From UBA5177 sp002413265 (GTDB lineage Bacteria; Chloroflexota; UBA5177): DNA of 15,157 nt. The notes beneath the pieces were generated by a model. That model saw only the letters and a list, made by a program, of their open reading frames with translations. It was not told the DNA's origin and made no database searches. The stretch lies in NCBI GenBank assembly GCA_036752825.1, contig DAIORV010000050.1, positions 1 through 15,157 on the forward strand. The letters are read 5' to 3'. Shown piece after piece: positions 6,911 through 15,030 of the stretch (positions are counted from its first letter, which is position 1; each line of letters opens with the position of its first letter). A program made the position numbers and the translations under genes.

Positions 6911-9900
6911 ATGGCCTACCTGGTTGACCGTGTCGTCATCTGCGACGCCTTCGATGAGCCGAACCAGCACTACAAGTTGCTGGGCAACGGTCGGTCGACG
7001 CTCCAACAAGGGCGCCGACCGAGCCAACGGATCACTGGCTCTGCGAAACAACTGAAGGGCGGCATCGCGGCGATCTCTCATGCCGCGCAGGAGACTCTCT
7101 TCCAGGACACCGGCCTCGTGGAGGAGGAGAACACAGCGGTCAACAGCCTCCGGGACGAGGTGCGCACTTGGCGGGAAGCCGGCTACCCCGCAACCGCAAA
7201 CGTCACCAGGCAACTGCTTGCCTGGTGGTTTGAGCGGGACGAGGAGCGGCGGGCCGAACGCAAGAGGTTCTTCTTCTGCCAGCGGGAAGCTGTCGAGGCG
7301 GTTATCTATCTATACGAGGTACAGGGGCGGCGAAAGATGCCGCAGACCGGCGATCTGATCCGGTATGCGCTCAAGCTGGCCACCGGCACGGGGAAGACCG
7401 TTGTGATGGCGATGCTCATCACCTGGGCGACACTCCATCGGGCGAAGGTTAGCGGCTCATCGTTGTCGACCAACTTCCTGATCCTGGTTCCGAACCTCAC
7501 CGTTAAGCAGCGAGTGTCCGGAGAACCGCGCGGGGACGGATTGGACCCTGCCGGCCCCGAGTCTCTATACCGAATCTTCGACATCGTGCCACCTGAATAC
7601 GTCGACGTCTTTCAACCACGGGTGCTCGTGCGCAACTGGCATGCCATACCACTCGAGACACAGCGTGACGACTGGGTCCCCGACCAGACCTTCGGCTCCG
7701 GCCGATTCATCCCGGCGTCTCTTCAGTGGGCGATGCAGCGGCGACGACGGCGCGACCCAAACGCCGGAATCCGGCAGCTTCTGAAGGGCTGGCGCGACGT
7801 AGTCATCATCAACGATGAGGCCCATCACGCTTACGGCGAGAAGAAGCCCGGCCGAGGAGAGGAGCCCGGCTATATGGTGTGGAGCCGCGTTATAGAGCGG
7901 GTCGGCCAGATCGCCCGGATTCCTATCGTCGTGGACTTGTCGGCTACGCCGTGGTATGGCACGGCATCGACGAAGCCAACAGGGACGCTGTTTGAGTGGC
8001 TCATCAGCGACTTCTCCGTGTACGACGCCTTTGAGTCAGGGCTCGTCAAAGTTGTGCGCCTCCCGGAGCCTGACAGCGAGGGCCGGATCTATCTCGACCT
8101 GTGGGATCTCGTCAAGGGGGCCAAGACCAAGGAGGAGTTCCTATCGGCCTGCAAAGGCGCAATTGCGAACATCTATGCGAGTTGGAAGGACGATTTCAAC
8201 GATTGGGAGAGCAAGTTCGACATTTTCCGCGATCCACAACCGGTGATGCTGGTCGTGGCAAGTGATGCCACCCGGGCGAGGTGGCTGTTCGAGCATCTCA
8301 CCACTGACTTCGAGCTGCTCCGCAACAATGACCCTGACGACCTAACAAGTTGGGTGACGATCCAGGTCGACACGAAGGTGTTCGATGCGGATCGTGGGAG
8401 CGAGGCTGTCCTGCGCGAGATGGTGAGCACTGTTGCTAAGGCGGGTGCCCCAGGAGCTCGGGTGCGCTGCGTAGTCAGTGTGAATATGTTGTCTGAGGGA
8501 TGGGATGTTAAAAGCGTCAGTCACATTATCGGATTCAGGGCATTCGATTCGCCGCTCCTTACAGAGCAGATTATTGGTCGTGGACTGCGGCGCACGGACT
8601 ACTCGGTCCTGTACGAGCCACTTGATGATCGTGGGCCGGGCTCTGACGAGACGGTCGATGCGTTCGGCATTCCTTTCATCGGTTTCCCTGTCCAGAAGAG
8701 TAAGAAACGTCCGAGGACAGGGACTGTCGGGGGAACGCCGGTGCCCGTTGAGCCCGCCGCAAAGAAGGATCGCTTCAGGATGGTTATCCCGAACGTCCGG
8801 GCCTGGGCGGTCGGCCTAAGCCGCCCGCTTGCTGAGGTCATCGAGATCCGCTCGCTGCCTGAAGTGGTAGTTGATCCAAAGAACAACCCGGACGTCTGGG
8901 TCAGACCGGCGGTGGGAGGGACCCCCCGGGCGTTGCTCACGCCCGAGTCGTTCCGGGCCGAGACCCCGTTGCTATTGACGCAAATGAGGTTGGCGGCTGA
9001 TCTACTCGCAAGCACGAGCGCCGACGACGGGGACGTTCCTGGTACGGGGCCGACATACGACGAACTCTTCGCTTTGGCGCAAAAATACCTCGAGACGCGC
9101 GTCAAGCTCAAGCCTGGGGCCGACCCTAGGGACGTGGGCGTCTACCACTACCGGCAGCACGTACACGACATCCTAGTGAATGCCGTCCGAGGGGCAGGGT
9201 CGGCTGGCATGCGGACAATCCCAATGCTTGGGGATCCACAGCACCTAGACACCAGTCTGTTGCGGACGTTCCGCTGGACAGGCGCACGAGCGGTTGGAAA
9301 GAAGTGCCACCTGACAACCGTCGCCTGCGATTCTGACCTTGAAGTTGCCTTCGCTGACTTCCTCGATCAGGCCGGCGATGTGCTCAGGTATGTCAAGAAC
9401 GAACGCTTCGGTTTCTCAATCACGTACTTCGAAGCGAACCGACCTCGACAGTACTATCCCGATTTCATCGTTGTACACAGCCTCCCCGCTGGTGGTGAGG
9501 CTGTTTCGATTATTGAGACCAAGGGCGAGATGTGGCCCAACACCCACTTGAAACGCCAGGCGGCTGAGAAATGGTGCCAGCTGATGACAGCGGTCGGTCC
9601 CGACCATTGGCGCTATGTGTTCGTTCAGCAGAAGGCGTTCGAGGCGGCCACCAAGGGCGGAGCCCGAACGCTGGCGGGCCTCGAGGCCACCCTCGCTGAC
9701 CGGTCCGCTCGTCCAAAGCTGGTCCTGGTCGACCTAGACGACGAGCGCGTGGAGCGTGAAAAGTATGTGCACCTCCTCCCGGTCTACTCCCTTGAGGCTG
9801 CCGCCGGCTATTTCGGCCATGGAGAAGATGTCCACCTTGATGGATGGCTCGAGGTGGACACACGGCGACGGCTGAGCGAGGACATGTTCGTGGCCCGGGC

Positions 9901-10201
9901 AGTTGGGATCTCGATGGAACCAAGGATTCACGATGGGGACTTATGCCTGTTCCGCCGATACTCGGGTGGAAGCCGGGACGGCCTGATCGTGCTCGCGGAG
10001 CATCGCGGGATCGACGATCCCGAGACTGGTGGCTCCTACACAGTGAAGAGGTACAGGTCCACCAAGGCTGCCGACGGGGAAGGCTCCTGGGAGCACACGC
10101 AAATCCGTTTGGAGCCAATAAACGAGAGCTTCGAGCCCATTGAACTCTCCGAAGAATCAGATGTACGTGTGCTAGCGGAGTTCATTGAGGTGGTGGGCTG
10201 A
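6911..10201 (+). CDS. Type III-like Res helicase-nuclease with C-terminal LexA-like S24 domain
   Basis: 1096 residues, starting 8 bases after the methyltransferase. This should be the ATP-dependent restriction subunit. The superfamily 2 helicase shows Walker A ATGTGKT (157-163, K162), DEAH (302-305), SATP (344-347) and QIIGRGLRR (553-561), with the NMLSEGWDV segment before it. A PD-(D/E)XK nuclease follows: YYPDF with D851, then E869-T-K871, the normal position for a Res cutting site. Unusually, residues about 955-1096 form an S24 peptidase domain of the LexA/UmuD/phage-repressor type. It has an AAAG segment (A965-G966), catalytic Ser in GISMEP (S1001), the GDLCLF strand and a catalytic Lys in YTVKRY (K1046). 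All key residues of both enzymes are present and no frameshift is seen. The S24 domain has no helix-turn-helix attached, so it is probably a regulatory self-cleavage or oligomerisation module rather than a repressor. The helicase and nuclease assignment is firm; the S24 function is inferred. Confidence 0.92.
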   Translation: MAYLVDRVVICDAFDEPNQHYKLLGNGRSTLQQGRRPSQRITGSAKQLKGGIAAISHAAQETLFQDTGLVEEENTAVNSLRDEVRTWREAGYPATANVTRQLLAWWFERDEERRAERKRFFFCQREAVEAVIYLYEVQGRRKMPQTGDLIRYALKLATGTGKTVVMAMLITWATLHRAKVSGSSLSTNFLILVPNLTVKQRVSGEPRGDGLDPAGPESLYRIFDIVPPEYVDVFQPRVLVRNWHAIPLETQRDDWVPDQTFGSGRFIPASLQWAMQRRRRRDPNAGIRQLLKGWRDVVIINDEAHHAYGEKKPGRGEEPGYMVWSRVIERVGQIARIPIVVDLSATPWYGTASTKPTGTLFEWLISDFSVYDAFESGLVKVVRLPEPDSEGRIYLDLWDLVKGAKTKEEFLSACKGAIANIYASWKDDFNDWESKFDIFRDPQPVMLVVASDATRARWLFEHLTTDFELLRNNDPDDLTSWVTIQVDTKVFDADRGSEAVLREMVSTVAKAGAPGARVRCVVSVNMLSEGWDVKSVSHIIGFRAFDSPLLTEQIIGRGLRRTDYSVLYEPLDDRGPGSDETVDAFGIPFIGFPVQKSKKRPRTGTVGGTPVPVEPAAKKDRFRMVIPNVRAWAVGLSRPLAEVIEIRSLPEVVVDPKNNPDVWVRPAVGGTPRALLTPESFRAETPLLLTQMRLAADLLASTSADDGDVPGTGPTYDELFALAQKYLETRVKLKPGADPRDVGVYHYRQHVHDILVNAVRGAGSAGMRTIPMLGDPQHLDTSLLRTFRWTGARAVGKKCHLTTVACDSDLEVAFADFLDQAGDVLRYVKNERFGFSITYFEANRPRQYYPDFIVVHSLPAGGEAVSIIETKGEMWPNTHLKRQAAEKWCQLMTAVGPDHWRYVFVQQKAFEAATKGGARTLAGLEATLADRSARPKLVLVDLDDERVEREKYVHLLPVYSLEAAAGYFGHGEDVHLDGWLEVDTRRRLSEDMFVARAVGISMEPRIHDGDLCLFRRYSGGSRDGLIVLAEHRGIDDPETGGSYTVKRYRSTKAADGEGSWEHTQIRLEPINESFEPIELSEESDVRVLAEFIEVVG

Positions 10202-10236
10202 CGGGATGAGATCGTCGGTGCTGTAGTCCTATATAC

Positions 10237-13200
10237 GTGCCATCTGACTACGCCGCAATCAAGCAGGAGAACATGGGGCGGTTCGGGACCGACATCGGCC
10301 GAATCGGCCAGATGCTACTTGCCGACCGATACGACGACCGCACGCACTTCATTTTCGAGCTGCTCCAGAACACCGAGGACGCGCTCGCTAGACGTAACCG
10401 CCGCGACGGACCCCGTTCAGTCGCATTCAAATTGTCCCCCTCCGCGCTCACTGTGTCGCATTTCGGTGCCCTCTTCAGTGAGGAAGATGTGCGGAGCATT
10501 TGCGGAATCGCCGAGAGCACGAAGGACCTAACCGCGATCGGACGGTTCGGGATCGGCTTCAAGTCGGTCTACGCATTTACCGATTGTCCGGAGATCCACT
10601 CAGGCGACGAGCACTTCGCTATTGAATCGTTCGTTTGGCCGAAAACTGCGGCCCCGGTGTCGGCCGAAAGGGACCAAACAGTCATCGTTTTACCTTTGCG
10701 TGCTGATGATGCCTCGGCCCGGCTCGAGATTGAGCTCGGACTGAGAAGGTTGGGCTCACGCGTTCTACTCTTCTTACGAGAGCTCGATGAGGTGGCCTGG
10801 TCGATCGATGGCGGTGGATCGGGCCAGTACTTGAGGGTTGAGCGGGAGCCGATCGCGGAGCATGCACACAAAGTCACGCTTATCGGCGAGGACGCGGCGT
10901 CACTTGATACTGAAGAAGCCTGGCTCATCTTTTCGCACGACGTAGAGCGGGATGGGCGCACGGTGGGGGCTGTGGAACTCGGCTTCGCGTTGGACTCGGC
11001 CAAACCTGGTCTCGGAGTGATCCGGCGACTGGATACCTCGGCGCTGATCGCCTTCTTCCCGACGATTGTGGCCACCAATCTCGGCTTTCTCGTGCAGGGT
11101 CCTTACCGCACCACCCCTAGCCGTGACAACGTGCCGCGGCAAGACCCGTGGAATGAGTATCTCGTCCAGAAAACCGCCGAACTCCTCGTTGAAGCGCTCT
11201 CTGTGCTGCGTGACAACGGCTATCTCTCGAGCAGCGCTCTTCGGAGCCTTCCACTCGACCCAACGAAGTTCGGTGATGGCAGCATGTTTGCTCCGCTCTT
11301 CGAGTCAGTGAAGGGAGCGCTATCGACCCAACCGTTGCTGCCTCGATACGGTGGAGGTCACGTAGCCGCGGTCGACGCGCGCATCGCACGTACCCAGGAA
11401 CTGCGGGACCTGTTTGACGCGAACCAACTCGCTGAGGTAGCGCGACCGAACGGCGAAGGCGAGGGGCACTCTGCGGAAAGTGATCGGGGCACTGATGGGC
11501 TTCGGTTGGAATGGCTCGATGAGGACATTACACAGGATCGCCTTCCCGAGGTTCGCGCGTATGTCATACGGGAATTGGATGTACCGGAGCTTATATGGGA
11601 GTCCATTTTGCCGGGATTGAATTTGCGATTTCTTCAGGGTCAATCGGACGCCTGGATCAACAAGCTGTACGTGCTACTCAATGGTCAGCCAGCGTTGCTG
11701 CGCGCCGGAAAGTTGGGGTCGATCCCGCTCGTGAGACTGGAGGACGGAAGCCACGTTGTTGCGCTCAAGGATGAAGTCCCACAGGCCTTCCTCCCAGGAC
11801 CGGTGGCCACAGCTTTTCCCACCGTTTCGGGAAATGTACTCGAGACATCGGATGCCCGCGCATTTCTAGAACGTCTAGGGCTAACCGAGCCAGATCCTGT
11901 TGACGATGTCATTCACAACATCCTGCCGAAGTATCCGACCGACATCGCCGTAGTGCCGCCGGACTACGCCAGCGATATACAGCGCATTCTCAACGCCTTT
12001 CAGACTGATTCAAAGAGCAGGCGTGAGGCGTTGATTGCTTCACTCTCGGATAGTCCCTTCCTTGCGGCAGTGGACACTGCGGACCGGCTTCAGCGAATGG
12101 CTCGGCCAACGGAGGTCTATCTCGCAACCCAAAGGCTTCAGGACCTGTTCGGGGGAGTGCCCGGCGTCTTGATTGCCGACGACTCCCAAGACTGCCTTCG
12201 CGGAGAGGCGGTTCGTGATCTTCTCGAGGCCAGTGGTGCTAGCCGCTACCTAGAGCCCGTGGAAACCGATTCGCACCTGAGCCGAGCCGACCTCGCCGAT
12301 ATGCGCCGAACGGCCGGCTGGGCGAATAGCAGTGGTCGAGATATAGTCGACGACTTTACATTGCGGGGATTGGAGGAATTGCTGGACGCAATGGCCAGCT
12401 TCAGAACAGCTTCGTCGGCACGCCGCTCGATGACGCTTTGGGAGGCCCTTTGCGATCTGTACAACCGACGCGGGGCAGGAGCATTTTCCGGCTCTTACAG
12501 GTGGTTCTACATGTCGTACCGGAACCAGGGGTTCGACGCATCCTTCATCGATCTACTGAACCGCCGGGAATGGGTTCCCGATGCGGACGGTCAGTTGCGC
12601 CGGCCCGCCGAAGTCGCTTTCGACTCGATCACTCCGGCTTGGACCGGCAATGCCTTCCTTCAAGACAAGATTCGCTTCAAACCGGCCGCTCTGGAAATGC
12701 TTGCTCGAGAGGCTGGCTTCGAGCCTGGCGTACTGCTCCTCCTGAGGTCATTGGGGGTCACGAGCGAGGCGGAGCTGAAGTCTCGACTTCGCATCGTCGA
12801 CGACGCCACGGATGACCACGACAGCGATGGCGCCGGTGACTCCACGAGCACTAAGACTAACGGTGAATCGAGCAGCCAGGAATCGACGGATACGACTGCG
12901 AAATCAGATGGCGGTTCAGGAAACCCCACGCACCCGGTAGGTAATGCTCATGCCGCGTCCGACAGCAGGGCCGGAGACGCTGGTGGTGGCCAAGCTGGCG
13001 GCTACACAAGTGTCGGTCAGGGCCGAAGCTTGCAATCCGCACCGGGAGCCCCCAGTCGACCATTCATCTCTTACATTGCCGTCGATCAAGAACAGGACGA
13101 ACCTGACCCGGACGGTCTCGATCATCAGCAGCGGCTCGAGCTTGAGGCTCGGGCGATAGATCACATCCTGAAGGACGAGCCGCTGCTTCAAAGAACTCCG

Positions 13201-13494
13201 TTGAACAATCCTGGTTTCGATCTGATGGAGACAAACGCTGCCGGCAGACCTAAGCGCTGGGTTGAGGTCAAGGCAATGTCTGGAACCTTGGCGGGGCGCC
13301 CCGTTTGTATCTCCCGCACCCAGTTCTTAGCCGCCCAGGAGTACGGGGACCAGTACTGGCTCTACATTGTCGAGAAGGCGGGGTCCGAAACCGATGCCCG
13401 GATTGTTCGGGTAAAGGATCCGGCGGGCCGAGCTCGCACGTTCACCTTTGATCGGGGATGGGCAACGATAGAAGGCGATGGTTCTGGAACCTGA
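10237..13494 (+). CDS. Sacsin-type GHKL ATPase with C-terminal NOV_C (DUF3883) nuclease-like domain
   Basis: 1085 residues from GTG 10237. An in-frame TGA at 10207 bars longer starts; ATG 10273 (with AGGAG only 3 bases ahead) would cut into the conserved N-terminus. Residues 1-300 form an HSP90/GHKL ATP-binding fold of the sacsin type: N-box FELLQNTEDA (N45), a VSHFGALFS loop (74-82), the glycine box IGRFGIGFKS (G102, G105, G107) and GPYRTTPSRDN (about 288-298). A long middle region is unrecognised. A low-complexity Ser/Asp/Gly-rich linker (about 855-942) leads to a NOV_C domain. There GFD (D995) and VEVKA (E1010, K1012) form a D-ExK nuclease-like centre, followed by the family's QFLAAQEYGDQYWLYIV segment. 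Proteins of this layout occur in defence islands, where they are thought to act as ATP-dependent switches or effectors. The gene follows Res by 35 bases and probably belongs to the same transcript. Nuclease activity is an inference. Confidence 0.85.
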   Translation: MPSDYAAIKQENMGRFGTDIGRIGQMLLADRYDDRTHFIFELLQNTEDALARRNRRDGPRSVAFKLSPSALTVSHFGALFSEEDVRSICGIAESTKDLTAIGRFGIGFKSVYAFTDCPEIHSGDEHFAIESFVWPKTAAPVSAERDQTVIVLPLRADDASARLEIELGLRRLGSRVLLFLRELDEVAWSIDGGGSGQYLRVEREPIAEHAHKVTLIGEDAASLDTEEAWLIFSHDVERDGRTVGAVELGFALDSAKPGLGVIRRLDTSALIAFFPTIVATNLGFLVQGPYRTTPSRDNVPRQDPWNEYLVQKTAELLVEALSVLRDNGYLSSSALRSLPLDPTKFGDGSMFAPLFESVKGALSTQPLLPRYGGGHVAAVDARIARTQELRDLFDANQLAEVARPNGEGEGHSAESDRGTDGLRLEWLDEDITQDRLPEVRAYVIRELDVPELIWESILPGLNLRFLQGQSDAWINKLYVLLNGQPALLRAGKLGSIPLVRLEDGSHVVALKDEVPQAFLPGPVATAFPTVSGNVLETSDARAFLERLGLTEPDPVDDVIHNILPKYPTDIAVVPPDYASDIQRILNAFQTDSKSRREALIASLSDSPFLAAVDTADRLQRMARPTEVYLATQRLQDLFGGVPGVLIADDSQDCLRGEAVRDLLEASGASRYLEPVETDSHLSRADLADMRRTAGWANSSGRDIVDDFTLRGLEELLDAMASFRTASSARRSMTLWEALCDLYNRRGAGAFSGSYRWFYMSYRNQGFDASFIDLLNRREWVPDADGQLRRPAEVAFDSITPAWTGNAFLQDKIRFKPAALEMLAREAGFEPGVLLLLRSLGVTSEAELKSRLRIVDDATDDHDSDGAGDSTSTKTNGESSSQESTDTTAKSDGGSGNPTHPVGNAHAASDSRAGDAGGGQAGGYTSVGQGRSLQSAPGAPSRPFISYIAVDQEQDEPDPDGLDHQQRLELEARAIDHILKDEPLLQRTPLNNPGFDLMETNAAGRPKRWVEVKAMSGTLAGRPVCISRTQFLAAQEYGDQYWLYIVEKAGSETDARIVRVKDPAGRARTFTFDRGWATIEGDGSGT
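12799..13062 (+). other. Disordered linker in the sacsin-like protein
   Basis: This stretch encodes residues about 855-942 of the ATPase, rich in Ser, Thr, Asp, Gly and Gln with almost no large hydrophobic residues. It is likely a flexible tether that lets the C-terminal nuclease-like domain move relative to the ATPase body. Length and composition in such linkers normally vary freely between relatives. No exact tandem repeat is visible in the DNA. Confidence 0.7.
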
Positions 13495-13555
13495 CGGCCA
13501 CGCCGAGTCGCGCGTGCAAATTCCATTTTTCAGCGGGGGAGGAAGCTATGGGCCT

Positions 13556-14212
13556 CTACTGGATTGCGTGTGGCGGCGCACTCGCTCTTGATAGTGAGTT
13601 CAGACGATTCATAAATGCCTTGCGGAGTTGGGCGCCCTCCAGGCCGTGCGTGTTTCGTAACTTCGCGAAATACTCGGCGAGACATGCCTTGACAGCGGCA
13701 TGAAACGCGTCGCGATAAAGGACGACTCGGTTGTCTGGAAGACTTTGGACGAGCGGTCCGCCGATCGTGCCCTGCCGGATGATCCAACCCTGGCGCGTTT
13801 CACCGTCATGAAGAAGGCCATGCCGAACCGCCCACCCAAACGCCTTAGCGCGAGGTAGAGGCGAAAATGATTTCGCGAACTGACTCTTGGTTGTGAGCAG
13901 CTTGTGAAACGTGGCTGCGGTGGCGTTGCTTGAGCTACCGGTTTCGTAGCCATTGAGCGACTCCAAGAGGAGACAGTCGAGAGCCACGATAGCGAAACCT
14001 CGACCTCCCGGAAAAGCGGAGGTCGCCTTCTTGTCCCAGCTTTGGATCGCGTCCGCAGGCTCAATGAAACGCGCAGTGAACCGGTCTTCGATGGCTGAGA
14101 TCACGATTTCCCAGTTGCGGTCGTAAATGCCAGGTTCGAGGCCGCCGCTGATCCTCTCCCATGACGCGATGGTTAACCCAGAGCCGAGCTTAGTCTGCTT
14201 CCATCGCTCCAC
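13556..14212 (-). CDS. HEPN-like alpha-helical protein (hypothetical)
   Basis: 218 residues from GTG 14212, reading towards the operon, with its stop 61 bases from the sacsin-like gene's stop; the two genes converge. No named family was recognised with confidence. The middle (about 70-185) looks alpha-helical and carries E84 in ALDCLLLES and then VRHGLLHDGE, which contains R130-x4-H135. R-x4-6-H within a helical domain is the hallmark of HEPN ribonucleases, which act as RNA-cutting toxins or effectors in many defence systems. The N-terminal 60 residues (RFTARFIEPADAIQSW) may form a small substrate or partner domain. There is no signal peptide and no membrane segment. No good ribosome site precedes the GTG, so the start is uncertain. 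No obvious antitoxin partner adjoins it. That this is a real gene is likely; the HEPN assignment is a motif-based suggestion only. Confidence 0.65.
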   Translation of the reverse strand: MERWKQTKLGSGLTIASWERISGGLEPGIYDRNWEIVISAIEDRFTARFIEPADAIQSWDKKATSAFPGGRGFAIVALDCLLLESLNGYETGSSSNATAATFHKLLTTKSQFAKSFSPLPRAKAFGWAVRHGLLHDGETRQGWIIRQGTIGGPLVQSLPDNRVVLYRDAFHAAVKACLAEYFAKLRNTHGLEGAQLRKAFMNRLNSLSRASAPPHAIQ

Positions 14213-14519
14213 GCTTAATTGTCAGAATAGCCAGAGCGGATCCAGAACTACCCCCTGCTACAACGTGGCCTGCTGTCCGTCATGCCATCCTTACCGACAG
14301 CCCCGTCGCTGGCCTTGGCAAAACGAGCGTGTGCCTGTGACCGGAACCCTCATAGAGGGTGGACTCGTTTTCGGGGTCCGGTCAGAGTGGACGGACGGGC
14401 GGTTCGTAGAAGTCACCACGTAGACGATAGCGGCGGTCGCTTGCATACTGCCCCGACCGGAAAACTGACTTAAGGACTCGGGCGGCTGAAGACGGTCGAC
14501 CCAACGGTCGGTTCCCAGG
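14213..14519. other. Gap between the two minus-strand small genes
   Basis: About 307 bases with no convincing gene. It should include the promoter of the HEPN-like gene and the end of the ASCH-gene transcript. It holds a nested inverted repeat at 14339-14383, listed separately. The plus-strand frame ending at the TAG at 14421-14423 reads protein-like over its last 30 codons, with GTG at 14331 and 14337 (from the second GTG, VTGTLIEGGLVFGVRSEW). That is too short and isolated to call. No tRNA or insertion sequence end was seen. Confidence 0.5.
14339..14383. repeat. Nested inverted repeat (hairpin/cruciform)
   Basis: The outer arms GACCGGA (14339-14345) and TCCGGTC (14377-14383) are perfect complements. 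Directly inside the left arm, ACCCTC (14346-14351) and GAGGGT (14355-14360) form a second perfect stem around the three-base loop ATA. The result is a branched stem structure in RNA from either strand. There is no T-run after it on either strand, so it is not a standard intrinsic terminator. It overlaps the small protein-like frame that ends at 14423, so part of the symmetry could be coincidence. Confidence 0.4.
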
Positions 14520-14912
14520 CTAAATCAGCTCGACATTCCGGATGATCGTTACGGCTCCGGGCCTCAGCCGGTAGCGCCGCGGTTGTTTGAGGCGCCGGAC
14601 CCGAAGCCTCAGCGCGTAAAGCTCTCCCTCTCCTGCGTACTTTCGGAGCTGATCAACGGTAGCGCAGTGCCTACGAATCTGTAACACAAGATCACTAACT
14701 GACAGCGGACCAACGAGGCCAACCTGTTCGGCGGTGGCTACCGCTACTCCGAGTCGCTTCCCCTTGTTGTTGGCAACAGATCGATCGGGCTTGGAGGCGG
14801 CCAAAATGTAGAAGCGACCCGGGATTCGTAGCGGGCGGCGCCGCAGCTCCCAAGTCTTCCGTCCGTTTGCAAGAAGGTCAGCGAACGGTTGTCGAACAAT
14901 GAGGCCGTCCAC
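14520..14912 (-). CDS. ASCH-domain protein
   Basis: 130 residues from GTG 14912, which directly follows an in-frame TAG, so no longer start exists. The N-terminus DGLIVRQPFADLLANGRKTW is the typical opening of an ASCH domain, with the conserved GRKTWELR block (17-24; K19, E22, R24). ASCH proteins adopt a PUA-like beta-barrel and bind RNA or nucleotides. Some family members hydrolyse N4-acetylcytidine, others are linked to translation control or sit in defence and toxin loci. The rest of the protein (GKRLGVAVATAEQVGLVG, then a helical stretch and a basic tail rich in arginine) fits a single compact domain of normal length. It is on the same strand as the HEPN-like gene, 307 bases upstream of it, so the two may or may not share a transcript. 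Substrate and role here are unknown. Confidence 0.78.
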   Translation of the reverse strand: MDGLIVRQPFADLLANGRKTWELRRRPLRIPGRFYILAASKPDRSVANNKGKRLGVAVATAEQVGLVGPLSVSDLVLQIRRHCATVDQLRKYAGEGELYALRLRVRRLKQPRRYRLRPGAVTIIRNVELI

Positions 14913-15030
14913 CTACTAATCAAACCAGGCTTTCGCCAACCATTGATCACCAACCTCAGTCAGGCCGGCCGTCTTGTGTCCTTAGCCATGAGCGGAGGAC
15001 CGCGGATTAGTGGCTCGACGCCTACGGAAT

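Noticed and set aside
8599..9111. Minus-strand 170-residue open frame inside gene 3
   Set aside because: Ser/Gly/Pro-rich shadow of the Res coding sequence; no motif and no neighbouring signal.
9510..10118. Minus-strand 202-residue open frame inside gene 3
   Set aside because: It is antisense to the nuclease and S24 domains, whose catalytic residues are intact on the plus strand, and its own sequence is low-complexity.
10569..11078. Minus-strand Ser-rich open frame inside gene 4
   Set aside because: It is antisense to the GHKL ATPase domain and has no recognisable motif.
13495..13555. Terminator between the converging sacsin-like and HEPN-like genes
   Set aside because: No stem with a following T-run could be found in the 61-base gap on either strand.
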